Source: G963677445 sp963678275 (GTDB taxonomy: Bacteria; Bacteroidota; Ignavibacteria; Ignavibacteriales; Melioribacteraceae). From it: DNA of 64,000 nt. The notes under the pieces are model-generated. The model searched no databases and was not told the origin of the DNA. It saw only the letters and a program-made list of their open reading frames with translations. Shown piece after piece: positions 19,180 to 28,481 of this stretch. Position 1 is the stretch's first letter. Each line of letters starts with the position of its first letter. The translations under genes and the position numbers were made by a program. The stretch lies in contig OY782765.1 in assembly GCA_963678275.1 (NCBI GenBank), positions 5,146,001-5,210,000 of the forward strand. Direction: 5' to 3'.

Positions 19180-19212
19180 CAGGTCCGGCTTTTCACAATA
19201 AAGCCGGACCTG
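19180..19212. terminator. Intergenic hairpin between PLP enzyme and M1 peptidase genes
   Basis: CAGGTCCGGCTT and AAGCCGGACCTG form a perfect 12-bp stem around a short AT-rich loop directly after the stop of the minus-strand gene at 19219. There is no long T tract (CCTTTAGC follows), so termination may be partial, allowing read-through into the M1 gene. Confidence 0.6.
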
Positions 19213-19218
19213 ATGTGA

Positions 19219-20436
19219 TCAATTCATTTGCGGATCAACTGCTTTTTCATTTGTAACTTTGTCCAGGGCCTGTTCGATATCTTCAATCAAATCGCGGACA
19301 TTTTCAATACCAACAGAAAGGCGCACAAGGCCGTCGGTAATTCCAGCCGATTCGCGGCTTTCTTTTCCCATGGTAAGGTGGGTCATACTGGCCGGATGCT
19401 GAATAAGTGTTTCAACACCGCCAAGACTAACAGCGAGCTGACACATTTTAACCGAATTCATTACTATTTTACCGGCTTCAAATCCGCCCGCGAGTTCAAA
19501 TGATATCATTCCGCCGGGGCCGCTATGCAATTTTTGTCCGGTTTCATATTGCGGATGCGATTTCAGACCGGGATATTTAACCCATTTAATCGCCGGATGA
19601 TTTTCAAGAAACTCGGCAATTATCTGAGCGTTACGGCAGTGGGTTTCCATTCTGATTGCCAGAGTTTTTAGTCCCCTGTGAACGAGAAACGCATTGAATG
19701 GATCAATTACGCCGCCCAACTGGTTTAATATTTTCCTCATGCCGAGGTAGGTTTCTTCATCTTTAACGACAATAATTCCTCCAACCACATCAGCGTGGCC
19801 GTTAAGGAATTTTGTCATACTGTGCACAACTACATCGGCGCCGAGTTTGAGCGGCTGCTGAAGAGCGGGACTCATAAAGGTATTGTCGACGACCAGTTTC
19901 AGATTATTTTTGGAAGCTGTTTCGGCCAGCAGAGTGATATCGGAAATCTCAAGAGTTGGATTTCCGGGAGTTTCCACATAGATAACTTTTGTATTTTCTT
20001 TAATTGCTGACTTCACTTCTTCGATATCGGAAGTATGAACAAAGGTGGTTTCGATATCGAATTTTGAAAAAACAGTGGCAACCAGAGTCGCTGTGGGACC
20101 ATATACCGCTTTTGAACAGATCATATGATCGCCCGCGTTAAGCAAAGTGGTCAGGGCGGTGTTGATCGCGGCCATACCACTGGCGCAGCCAAGCGCTTTA
20201 TGGCCTGCTTCAAGTTCGGCGACAGCGTCTTCCATCGCTTCTATAGTCGGATTTTTCATTCTGGTATAAATGTATCCTGTTTTTTCTCCGCTAAAAAGAG
20301 AAGCGCCATGTTCGGTTGATTCGAACTTAAAAGTTGAAGTCTGGTAAATAGGGGGCACTACCGGACCGAATTCATATTCTTTAATTCCGGCATGCACACA
20401 TTTGGATTCAAATCCATGATTATTAGATGTACTCAT
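19219..20436 (-). CDS. Cys/Met metabolism PLP-dependent enzyme (methionine gamma-lyase or cystathionine gamma-lyase/synthase-like)
   Basis: A 405-residue gamma-family PLP enzyme. The PLP lysine is Lys209 in SMTKFLNGH, cofactor contacts are in YTRMKNPT and the phosphate-binding GCASGMAAI. The residue that is cysteine in canonical methionine gamma-lyases (YGCT) is proline here (VYGPTATL), so the exact reaction is open: methionine or homocysteine gamma-elimination, cystathionine cleavage, or sulfhydrylation. The length is normal. It lies 44 bases past gyrA on the same strand, so it may be at the tail of the dnaN-gyrA transcript. Confidence 0.88.
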   Translation of the reverse strand: MSTSNNHGFESKCVHAGIKEYEFGPVVPPIYQTSTFKFESTEHGASLFSGEKTGYIYTRMKNPTIEAMEDAVAELEAGHKALGCASGMAAINTALTTLLNAGDHMICSKAVYGPTATLVATVFSKFDIETTFVHTSDIEEVKSAIKENTKVIYVETPGNPTLEISDITLLAETASKNNLKLVVDNTFMSPALQQPLKLGADVVVHSMTKFLNGHADVVGGIIVVKDEETYLGMRKILNQLGGVIDPFNAFLVHRGLKTLAIRMETHCRNAQIIAEFLENHPAIKWVKYPGLKSHPQYETGQKLHSGPGGMISFELAGGFEAGKIVMNSVKMCQLAVSLGGVETLIQHPASMTHLTMGKESRESAGITDGLVRLSVGIENVRDLIEDIEQALDKVTNEKAVDPQMN

Positions 20437-20479
20437 ATCTTTTTATTCCATTAAGCTAACAGTTTTATAATTCATAAAA

Positions 20480-22975
20480 TCAGAACAATTCAGATTCGTC
20501 ACTTTCATCCTGATTTTCCGGTTTTCCGTTTCCATTACCATTAAGATTTTCATCTTCAATAATAATTTTAGCAATATCGGCAATACTGTCGCCATCATTG
20601 AGCCTGATAACCCTTACACCCTGGGTGTTTCTTCCCATTGTGCGGATATCCTTCACTCCCTGCCTGATGACCATACCTTTAACAGTGATGATAACAAGCT
20701 CATCATTATCCTGAGCTTCAAGCATCGCGATCAGTTTGCCATTTTTCTCACCGGTTTTTACAGTAATAATACCCTTGCCGCCACGTTTGGTAATCCGGTA
20801 ATCGGCGATATTACTGCGTTTGCCAAATCCTTTATCGGTAACTACAAGCAGTGTGGCCGATCTTCTGACCACAATTGAGCCGATAACATAGTCATCCGGG
20901 GCAAGTTTAATACCTCTTACACCGGTAGACGTTCTTCCCATCGCTCTTGCATCTTTCTCATTAAAGCGAATGGCGAGCCCCTTGCTTGTGCCTATTATAA
21001 TATCACTTTCACCATCGGTAAGCTTAACCTGTATAAGCCTGTCATTCTCTACGAGATTAAGAGCGTAGATTCCTCCCCGGCGAATGTTGGAGTAGGCGGA
21101 AAGCACCGTTTTTTTAATAGTTCCGTTCTGAGTAACCATAACGAGAAATCTGTCGTCGGAGAACTCTTTAACAGTAATGAAAGCAGTAATTTTTTCATCT
21201 TTTTCTTTTTCAAGCAGGTTAAGAATTGAGCGTCCGCGAGCCGCGCGTCCGGCTTCGGGTATTTCATGAACCTTAAGCCAGTAACATTTACCTTTATCGG
21301 TAAAGAACATAATATAATTATGGGTAGAAGCTATGAACATATGCTCAATAAAGTCTTCATCCTTTGTTCCGGCGCCGGTTACCCCTTTGCCGCCTCTTCC
21401 CTGGCGTCGGTATCCGCTAACCGGAAAACGTTTGATGAAACCTCTGTGGGAAATTGTAACGACAACATCCTCTTCGGCGATAATATCTTCGAGCGAGAAT
21501 TCTTTTGAATCCATTATAATCTCGGTGCGCCTTTCATCTCCGTAACGTTCTTTTACGGCGTCAAGCTCTTCTTTTATAATGAGATTACGCGCTTCTTCAC
21601 TCGCGAGAATATGTTTCAGTTTTTCAATCAGCTTTATTACTTCGCGATATTCTTCCTCGATTTTTTTACGTTCCAGACCCGTGAGTCTCTGTAAACGCAT
21701 ATCAAGAATAGCTTTGGCCTGAATCTCGGAAAGTTTGAACCTTCGCATAAGGTTATTTCTCGCGGTAACAGGGTCGCGCGATTTTTTGATAATCTCAATA
21801 ACTTCATCAATATTATCAAGCGCGATAATATATCCTTCCAGAATATGCGCTCTTTTTTCGGCAGCCTCAAGTTCATATTTGGTTCTGCGGATAAGCACAT
21901 CCATTCTGTGAGCGAGGAAATGTTTCAATACCTCATCAAGCTTCAGTACTTTTGGAACACCATTTACAAGCGCCAGCATAATAACGCCAAATGTAACCTG
22001 CATCTGGGTATGTTTAAAGAGCTGGTTCATTACCACAGCCGGCTGGGCATCCCTTTTGAGCTCGATTACAACCCTCATACCATCGCGATCTGACTCATCG
22101 CGAATGTTGCTGATATCGGAGAGTTTGCCCGAACGGACAAGTTCGGCCATTTTTTCAATAAGGTTCGCTTTATTTACCTGGTAGGGCAGCTCGGTAATAA
22201 TAATATTTTCACGGTCATTTTTAAGTGTTTCCACATTTGCCCGCGCGCGTAAAATAACTCTGCCACGGCCGGTGGTATAAGCATCTTTCACACCGGAATA
22301 ACCATAGATAATACCGGCGGTCGGAAAATCGGGAGCTTTGATATACTGCATCAGTTCTTCGGCGTTTAATGCCGGATTATCAATAAGCGCGTGAAGTCCC
22401 TCGACAACTTCGTTGATGTTATGAGGGGGGATATTTGTGGCCATACCAACGGCAATACCGCTGGCTCCATTAACCAGCAGGTTAGGCAGATAACTTGGGA
22501 GAACGGTAGGTTCCTGCAGCGACTCATCAAAGTTAGGGGCAAAATCGACAGTATTTTTATCGAGGTCCTTAAGCATTTCTTCCGAAATACGGGCCATCTT
22601 TGCTTCTGTATACCTCATCGCGGCTGGTGAATCGCCGTCGACCGAGCCAAAGTTTCCCTGTCCGTCCACGAGGGGGTAGCGGAGAGAGAAACTCTGCACC
22701 ATTCTTACCATCGAATCATAAACAGCGCTATCGCCATGGGGGTGATACTTACCAAGCACTTCACCGACGATTCTGGCCGATTTCTTATAAGATTTATTAT
22801 ACGCGAGTCCAAGCTCATGCATTCCATAAAGCACTCTCCGGTGCACAGGTTTTAACCCGTCTCTTACATCAGGGAGCGCTCGCGCCACTATCACCGACAT
22901 AGCATAATCGATATAGGAGGATTTCATTTCATCTTCGAGTGAAACGGGCACTACTTTTTCAAAAATTGTTGACAT
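20480..22975 (-). CDS. gyrA: DNA gyrase subunit A
   Basis: An 831-residue topoisomerase II A subunit that introduces negative supercoils together with GyrB. The catalytic tyrosine is Tyr122 in AAMRYTEAKM. The quinolone-determining residues are Ser83 and Asp87 (HGDSAVYDS), the wild-type susceptible pair. The C-terminal wrapping domain has the GyrA box QGRGGKGV and the repeated beta-pinwheel blades. The tail is acidic and Asn/Gly-rich. It lies 36 bases after gyrB in the same operon. Confidence 0.98.
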   Translation of the reverse strand: MSTIFEKVVPVSLEDEMKSSYIDYAMSVIVARALPDVRDGLKPVHRRVLYGMHELGLAYNKSYKKSARIVGEVLGKYHPHGDSAVYDSMVRMVQSFSLRYPLVDGQGNFGSVDGDSPAAMRYTEAKMARISEEMLKDLDKNTVDFAPNFDESLQEPTVLPSYLPNLLVNGASGIAVGMATNIPPHNINEVVEGLHALIDNPALNAEELMQYIKAPDFPTAGIIYGYSGVKDAYTTGRGRVILRARANVETLKNDRENIIITELPYQVNKANLIEKMAELVRSGKLSDISNIRDESDRDGMRVVIELKRDAQPAVVMNQLFKHTQMQVTFGVIMLALVNGVPKVLKLDEVLKHFLAHRMDVLIRRTKYELEAAEKRAHILEGYIIALDNIDEVIEIIKKSRDPVTARNNLMRRFKLSEIQAKAILDMRLQRLTGLERKKIEEEYREVIKLIEKLKHILASEEARNLIIKEELDAVKERYGDERRTEIIMDSKEFSLEDIIAEEDVVVTISHRGFIKRFPVSGYRRQGRGGKGVTGAGTKDEDFIEHMFIASTHNYIMFFTDKGKCYWLKVHEIPEAGRAARGRSILNLLEKEKDEKITAFITVKEFSDDRFLVMVTQNGTIKKTVLSAYSNIRRGGIYALNLVENDRLIQVKLTDGESDIIIGTSKGLAIRFNEKDARAMGRTSTGVRGIKLAPDDYVIGSIVVRRSATLLVVTDKGFGKRSNIADYRITKRGGKGIITVKTGEKNGKLIAMLEAQDNDELVIITVKGMVIRQGVKDIRTMGRNTQGVRVIRLNDGDSIADIAKIIIEDENLNGNGNGKPENQDESDESELF

Positions 22976-23011
22976 AATCTTCTATAAGTTAGTTATTACA
23001 TATTTTCAGTT

Positions 23012-24955
23012 TTATATATCGAGATTGGCATATTTAGCATGCTTTTCTATAAATTCTCTTCGCGGTTCAACGGCGTCGCCCATGAGGGTGTCGAATATTT
23101 TATCGGCTGCCGCAGCGCTTTCAAGGTTAACCTGGAGAATTGTCCTGGTTTCGGGGTTCATGGTTGTATCCCAAAGCTGGTCGGGATTCATTTCACCAAG
23201 ACCTTTATAACGTGATATCGCCAGACCCTTGACCTCATCTACATCCTGCACACCCGATTCTTTTTTCATTCTTTTAAGAATATCTTCAAGTTCTTTATCA
23301 TCGAAAGCATATTGCTCCTGTTTCCCTTTTTTTACCTTATAAAGGGGGGGCTGAGCGATGTAAACATGTCCCGAAGCGATAAGATCTTTCATATGCCTGT
23401 AGAGAAATGTAAGAAGAAGAGTGCGTATATGACTACCATCCACATCGGCGTCTGTCATGATAATGATTTTGCCATACCTGAGTTTTTCATTCATAAACTC
23501 TTCACCAATGCCCGCGCCGAAAGCGGCAATCATGGCTTTGATTTCATTATTTTCAAGCACCTTATTTATTTTGGCTTTTTCGACATTCAGAATTTTACCT
23601 CTGATGGGAAGTATGGCCTGGAACCTTCTGTCACGCCCCTGTTTTGCCGAACCACCCGCCGAATCACCCTCAACAATATAGATTTCACAATGTTCGGGGT
23701 CATTTATGGAGCAGTCCGCCAGTTTGCCGGGCAGATGCATAGAATCGAGAGCGTTCTTGCGGCGCATAAGATCGCGGGCTTTTCTCGCCGCTTCACGCGC
23801 TTCGGCTGCGCGAAGACATTTTTCAATTATCTTTTTGCCTACAGAGGGATTTTCTTCAAGATATTCACTTAGTTTTTCACCTACCAGGGTTTCAACAGCC
23901 GATTTTACTTCGCTATTGCCGAGTTTGGTTTTTGTCTGTCCTTCAAACTGGGGTTCCATAACCTTAACTGAAATTACCGCTGTCAGCCCTTCCCTGAAGT
24001 CATCGCCGGTAAGCGAAATTTTACTGTTTTCCTTAATAAGTTTATTTTTCTGCGCGTAAGTATTCAGCGACCGGGTAAGAGCGGTTTTAAAACCTACAAG
24101 GTGGGTTCCCCCCTCGTGAGTATTTATATTGTTTACATAAGTGTGAATATTATCAGAATAGGCGTTGCTGTATTCAAAAGCTATCTCAACAGGAATGCTG
24201 AATTTTTCACCCTCAATATAAACCGGTTTGTGAATAGGCTGACGCGATTCATCAAGATATTCTACAAACTGAACCAATCCTCCCTTAAAGTGGTAGGAGT
24301 CAGATTCATCTTCTATTTCATCTTTAATATTTATTGTGACCGATTTGTTCAGATATGCCAGCTCTCTCATTCTTTCGGCGAGAGTTTCGAAATTAAATTT
24401 TGTGGTATTAAAAATTGTTCCGTCAGGCTTGAATGTAACGGTAGTGCCGCTGACACCTTTTTTCACTTTCCCGATCTCTTTAATCGGTCCCTGGGGAATA
24501 CCCAGTTTATATTCATGGTAGTAAATTTTTCCGTCGCGCCTTACTTCAACCTTAAGCCATTCGGAAAGGGCGTTCACCACCGAAACACCCACGCCATGCA
24601 GCCCGCCGGAAACCTTGTAGGAATCTTTATCAAATTTTCCTCCGGCATGGAGCACGGTCATAACTATCTCGAGCGCCGATTTTTTTTCTTCCGGATGAAT
24701 GTCGACCGGGATGCCGCGTCCTTCATCATAAACTGAAACACTTCCATCTTTGTTTATAGTTACGTCAATCCTGTCATTGTAACCGCCCAGCGCTTCATCA
24801 ATACTGTTATCGACCACCTCGTTAACGAGATGATGCAGACCACGGGAGCCAATATCGCCAATATACATGGCGGGTCTTTTCCTTACTGCCTCAAGGCCCT
24901 TAAGGATATTGATATTTTTCGCTGTGTAGTTGTTTTTTGTCTCTGCCTTTGACAC
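23012..24955 (-). CDS. gyrB: DNA gyrase subunit B
   Basis: A 647-residue ATPase subunit of gyrase. It shows the GHKL ATP site (EVVDNSIDEALGG; GRGIPVDIH; GGLHGVGVSVVNAL), the TOPRIM domain (EGDSAGGSAKQGRDR; DADVDGSHIRTLLLTF) and the C-terminal IQRYKGLGEMNP-like motif (SRYKGLGEMNPDQLW). The length is that of the short, insertion-free type. The start is a GTG at 24955 with AGGTGA just upstream. It follows the DUF721 gene by 19 bases. Confidence 0.98.
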   Translation of the reverse strand: MSKAETKNNYTAKNINILKGLEAVRKRPAMYIGDIGSRGLHHLVNEVVDNSIDEALGGYNDRIDVTINKDGSVSVYDEGRGIPVDIHPEEKKSALEIVMTVLHAGGKFDKDSYKVSGGLHGVGVSVVNALSEWLKVEVRRDGKIYYHEYKLGIPQGPIKEIGKVKKGVSGTTVTFKPDGTIFNTTKFNFETLAERMRELAYLNKSVTINIKDEIEDESDSYHFKGGLVQFVEYLDESRQPIHKPVYIEGEKFSIPVEIAFEYSNAYSDNIHTYVNNINTHEGGTHLVGFKTALTRSLNTYAQKNKLIKENSKISLTGDDFREGLTAVISVKVMEPQFEGQTKTKLGNSEVKSAVETLVGEKLSEYLEENPSVGKKIIEKCLRAAEAREAARKARDLMRRKNALDSMHLPGKLADCSINDPEHCEIYIVEGDSAGGSAKQGRDRRFQAILPIRGKILNVEKAKINKVLENNEIKAMIAAFGAGIGEEFMNEKLRYGKIIIMTDADVDGSHIRTLLLTFLYRHMKDLIASGHVYIAQPPLYKVKKGKQEQYAFDDKELEDILKRMKKESGVQDVDEVKGLAISRYKGLGEMNPDQLWDTTMNPETRTILQVNLESAAAADKIFDTLMGDAVEPRREFIEKHAKYANLDI

Positions 24956-24974
24956 AATATCACCTGCAAATTGT

Positions 24975-25274
24975 TTATGCTAAAAACTTTATTTTACTAA
25001 TAATTTTTTCATTAAAATAATTGTTTATTTTTGCTATTATTATTGCCTGGCGAAAATTCAGCTCACTTCTCCATACTGAATTTTCCACACGCAGGAATAA
25101 TGTTTTTTTTTCTACTTTCACCGGTTTTGCCACCTTAACCAGATCGGGCAGAATATCACCGAAACGGTCGACGACATCACTTTTTTTAACGGCCTTTCTC
25201 AATCTGTCAAATGCCGCTTCCTTTCCAATAATATCTCCGAGGCTCTTATAGGTTTTATTCAAATGAAACCTCAC
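24975..25274 (-). CDS. DUF721 (DciA-like) protein
   Basis: A 99-residue basic protein of the DUF721 family, which includes the DciA replicative-helicase loaders. The core VENSVWRSELNFRQAIIIAKIN matches the conserved W..EL...K pattern, shown here only in part. Its position between recF and gyrB is the usual one in many bacteria. The start is either GTG at 25274, overlapping recF by 20 bases, or a TTG at about 25262 at the recF stop codon; both imply translational coupling. Helicase loading is known for DciA but not shown for this protein. Confidence 0.85.
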   Translation of the reverse strand: MRFHLNKTYKSLGDIIGKEAAFDRLRKAVKKSDVVDRFGDILPDLVKVAKPVKVEKKTLFLRVENSVWRSELNFRQAIIIAKINNYFNEKIISKIKFLA

Positions 25275-26367
25275 CCCGGCTTATGTTAAAAACCATGGAA
25301 TCATCATCCATGGAAAGAAAACTGAAATCAGCCAGATCAGTCAGTGTTATAAATGCCTGGCCGACCTCGGGTAGAAACGCTGAAATTTTTCCGGCTCTCT
25401 GCGAATCGAGCTCACCGAAAACATCATCAAGCAGAAACATGGGATTATTCCCCAGTTTATCGGCGAGATAAAACAGCTCGGCAAACCTTAACGAAATTTG
25501 AAATGTTTTATGCTGACCCTGCGAGCCGAATTTTTTTAGTTCCAGATTGTTAATAAAAAATGCCAGGTCATCTTTATGCGGACCGGCAAGGTTAACTCCT
25601 CTTCTTAATTCATCATCCCTTAAACTTTTCAGAAGCGAACGAAGCCCGGTTTCTATATCTCCATCATCCATATCACTTCCGTAAAGGTATTTTACCACGG
25701 GTATCTCTGCTTCGGCCATTACATTACGGTAAGCGTTTGAAAGGTATTCCGAAAACTCTTCAATAAAATCTATTCTGTGTTTTATTAGCTGTACTCCATC
25801 TTTAACCAGCGATTCTGTCCAGGCGTCGAGTTCCTGCAAAAGAGAGTTTTTATAATTCTCTTTTATAAGAGAAAACAACCTCGATCTTTGACGTAACGTC
25901 CGGTTATAGGACATAAGAATTTTCAAATATGTAGCGCTTCCCTGTGAGATAACTGAATCAATAAATTTTCTTCTTTCGGCAGGCGGGCCATAAGTAATGT
26001 TATGGTCGGTGCGTGTAAGAGTAACAACCGGAAAGCTGCCGATAATTTCTGACGCCCTGTAAAACTGTTTATTATTCAGGAGCATCGCTTTTTTATTCCT
26101 TTCGGAGTCGTAGATAATCTTTACGTTATTATCCACTCCCGCCTTGAATAAACCTGAAACTTCAAAAAGCTGTTCATCGAGGCTTACCGCTTCTGAATCG
26201 GCTGCTTTGTTGAGGTTTTTAGTAGTACAGAGATAATAAATCGCCTCAAGAATGGTTGTCTTGCCATGCCCGTTTCCACCAATTATGTAGTTTAGCCGGT
26301 CGGAAAAAATCAAACTGCTGTTTTTATGCAACCTGAAATTTTTGAGGCTTAAGTTCTTTAAGATCAT
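25255..26367 (-). CDS. recF: DNA recombination/repair protein RecF
   Basis: A 370-residue SMC-like ATPase that helps load RecA at gaps. Walker A is GGNGHGKTT (residues about 31-39), the signature motif is near FGSQGQHKTFQISLR, and Walker B is MFLLDDVFGELD. One base separates its ATG from the dnaN stop codon (TGA-A-ATG), typical of coupled translation in the dnaN-recF pair. The length is normal. Confidence 0.96.
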   Translation of the reverse strand: MILKNLSLKNFRLHKNSSLIFSDRLNYIIGGNGHGKTTILEAIYYLCTTKNLNKAADSEAVSLDEQLFEVSGLFKAGVDNNVKIIYDSERNKKAMLLNNKQFYRASEIIGSFPVVTLTRTDHNITYGPPAERRKFIDSVISQGSATYLKILMSYNRTLRQRSRLFSLIKENYKNSLLQELDAWTESLVKDGVQLIKHRIDFIEEFSEYLSNAYRNVMAEAEIPVVKYLYGSDMDDGDIETGLRSLLKSLRDDELRRGVNLAGPHKDDLAFFINNLELKKFGSQGQHKTFQISLRFAELFYLADKLGNNPMFLLDDVFGELDSQRAGKISAFLPEVGQAFITLTDLADFSFLSMDDDSMVFNISRGEVSFE

Positions 26368-26368
26368 T

Positions 26369-27508
26369 TCATGTATTTAATCGAACAGGCATGAGCAGCA
26401 TCAGCAATTCCTGATCTTCCCTGTTTTCGACCGGTTCAACTAATACGGCTTTAGTAGGGTTTTGCAGGCTGAAGATAAGCTCTTCTTCGCTGCCGCTATG
26501 CGCAAGCATTTCATTAACATATTGTGAGTTGAATCCGATCTCCATAGCTTCGCCGGAGTATTCACAGAATATTTTTTCACGACCCGATGCGCCTATGTCG
26601 ATATCTTCAGCCGAAATTTCAATACTGTCGCTGTTAATGGAGAATTTTACCCGGCGTGTGTTGCTGTGTGAAAAGAGCATCATCCTTTTGATTGAACTCT
26701 GAAGCTCACTTGTTTTTACCTTCATCTTAAATTCATTTTCCATCGGGATCACACTTGAGTAATCGGGATATTTATGCGCGATGAGCCTGGTTATCAGTTC
26801 AATGTTTTCAAGTCGGAATGAAATGTGAGTTTTACTCAGATTCATGGTAAATTCACCTTCATTCAAAATTTTAAGCAGAACATTGATAGCTTTTTCGGGC
26901 ACAATATATCTGCTCTGATTTTCAACGGAGGCGCTTTTAAGGAGAAGATTTACCAGGCGGTGTCCGTCGGTGGCGACAAAACGAAGGCCGTCGGGGGTGA
27001 ATTCAAAAAGGACACCCATCATAGCCGGTCTCATTTCCTCTTTGCTTACCGCGAAAGAGGTTTTTTCCAGGGCATATTTAAGATCTTCACTCTTAAGTGA
27101 AATCTGACCATAGTCCGGGTCATCTTCAAAACTTCCATCTTCGGGGAAAGAGGGTATTTCGGGATAATCCCCTATATCGGTATAACTTAATATATATTCA
27201 CCTTTGTCGGTGGTCATTGTCAGTTTTTTATGGTCGGCAACTTCGAAATTGATTGTGGTATCATGAAGGGTCCGGACAATATCATAAAGCAGTTTGGCCG
27301 GAACAAGAATTGATAAATTACCATCGGCTACAACACCGAGAGAGGACTTCAGCGATATCTCCAGGTCGGAGGCTGAAACCGTGAGAAGATTGTCGTTTAT
27401 TTCGAATACAAAATTTTCAAGAACCGGCATAGGAGTCCTTGTTGGAACTGCCGGAAAGACCCTGTTTAGAAGTTTTTCAAGTTCTTTGCTGTTGACCTTA
27501 AATTCCAT
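26369..27508 (-). CDS. dnaN: DNA polymerase III beta sliding clamp
   Basis: A 379-residue sliding clamp with the three repeated clamp domains (about 1-125, 126-250, 251-379) and the family C-terminus DQELLMLLMPVRL, which forms part of the partner-binding pocket. GGAG lies eight bases before the ATG. It is the first gene of the dnaN-recF-DUF721-gyrB-gyrA run and has a convincing promoter directly upstream. dnaA, often its neighbour, is not in the window. Confidence 0.97.
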   Translation of the reverse strand: MEFKVNSKELEKLLNRVFPAVPTRTPMPVLENFVFEINDNLLTVSASDLEISLKSSLGVVADGNLSILVPAKLLYDIVRTLHDTTINFEVADHKKLTMTTDKGEYILSYTDIGDYPEIPSFPEDGSFEDDPDYGQISLKSEDLKYALEKTSFAVSKEEMRPAMMGVLFEFTPDGLRFVATDGHRLVNLLLKSASVENQSRYIVPEKAINVLLKILNEGEFTMNLSKTHISFRLENIELITRLIAHKYPDYSSVIPMENEFKMKVKTSELQSSIKRMMLFSHSNTRRVKFSINSDSIEISAEDIDIGASGREKIFCEYSGEAMEIGFNSQYVNEMLAHSGSEEELIFSLQNPTKAVLVEPVENREDQELLMLLMPVRLNT

Positions 27509-27534
27509 CTTTTCAACTCCAAATTAAATATATA

Positions 27535-27563
27535 AATATACCAAAAAACATCGATTTATTCAA
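27535..27563 (-). promoter_or_regulatory. Promoter of dnaN operon
   Basis: On the minus strand TTGAAT (27563-27558) and TATATT (27540-27535) are separated by 17 bases, 27 bases ahead of the dnaN ATG. It indicates that the operon can be transcribed independently of any dnaA gene. Confidence 0.6.
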
Positions 27564-28481
27564 TTCTGAGAACCCCCGGAATAAACTCTTTTATGCTTTT
27601 TTTCAGGCGATTTTTAATAGTTTTTCAGCAATTGTTTTATTATTGGGGATTCCTGGGGTTTTAGCCGGGGATTCTTCGGGAAACAATGGTTTTTATCCGT
27701 TTATTGCCAAAGATTTGCCCCTCTCTTTTGGCTGAAGCCCCGCGTGTTCGGGGGAATTTCTTTTGTGCTCTCCGGCCTGAAGACCGGAGTTATTTTAAAG
27801 TAGAATATTCCGGATCGTAAGCATAATCATAAACCGGCAAGCCGGAAACAATGAGGAATTACGAATTACGAATTGGTTTTCCCAGGAATATATTTTGAAT
27901 CAGATCTGCTTTGGAGAAGCAGCATTATTGCGGAACGTCCCCATGGGGTAGTAAAGAACAAAAAAATTTAGTAAGATCCCTGTAGGGGATCAACAGAGCT
28001 AAGCTAAGGAAAAACTACAATCCGAATTGTTGCCAAAAATTTTGCCATTTTGCGTAGAATTTAACTCCTTAAGGAAATATCAATTTCCGGGGAAGAAACC
28101 GAAACTGCTCATATAATCCAATATTCTTTGCGGTCCCTCATGACCATCTTGTTCCATCGAACACCGCTATGGCTAAATGGGTTGCATTTTCTTCTTTGTG
28201 TTGACTCTTTTACAAGTTCGAAAAATAGTTGCCGATATCCACCTTTCATGAGCTCTTAACTTTATATGATTTAATAAAAATTCATAACAATTTTTTTTGA
28301 TTTCATTACGTCTATGGATTTTTTACTATTTGACCGATTCCCATAGGAATAAATTTTGCTTCGTAATCAAATATTATGGGATTTTAAGACGGATAATAAA
28401 ATACATCCTCTTTTTTTTTATAAATGTTATCCTTAAATTTTGATAGTATTGAAGCATCCAAAATGAAAGTCAAGAACGAAT
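27564..28481. repeat. Gene-free gap before restriction-modification pair, with repeat elements
   Basis: No gene is supported. About 27715-27800 carries a hairpin unit with TTTTGGCTGAAGCC and CTCCGGCCTGAAGACCGGAG, related to the unit at 58062-58142. A minus-strand copy of the 250-bp block fills 27833-28079. The rest (28080-28481) is AT-rich without recognisable structure. I looked for DnaA boxes (TTATCCACA and close variants) on both strands and saw no cluster. Confidence 0.6.
27833..28079 (-). repeat. 250-bp interspersed block, inverted copy
   Basis: Reverse-complement copy of the block seen at 38717-38967, 56635-56897 and 58951-59229. Shared landmarks read on the minus strand: AAGGAGTTAAATTCTACGC core, GGCAACAATTCGGATTG, GATCCCCTACAGGGATC hairpin, CCCATGGGGACGTTCCGC, ATTCGTAATTCGT, and the CCGGCTTGCCGG hairpin. 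Confidence 0.85.

Noticed and set aside
27509..28481. Origin of replication upstream of dnaN
   Set aside because: No cluster of TTATCCACA-like DnaA boxes or AT-rich tandem motif seen; the gap is filled by repeats also found far away.
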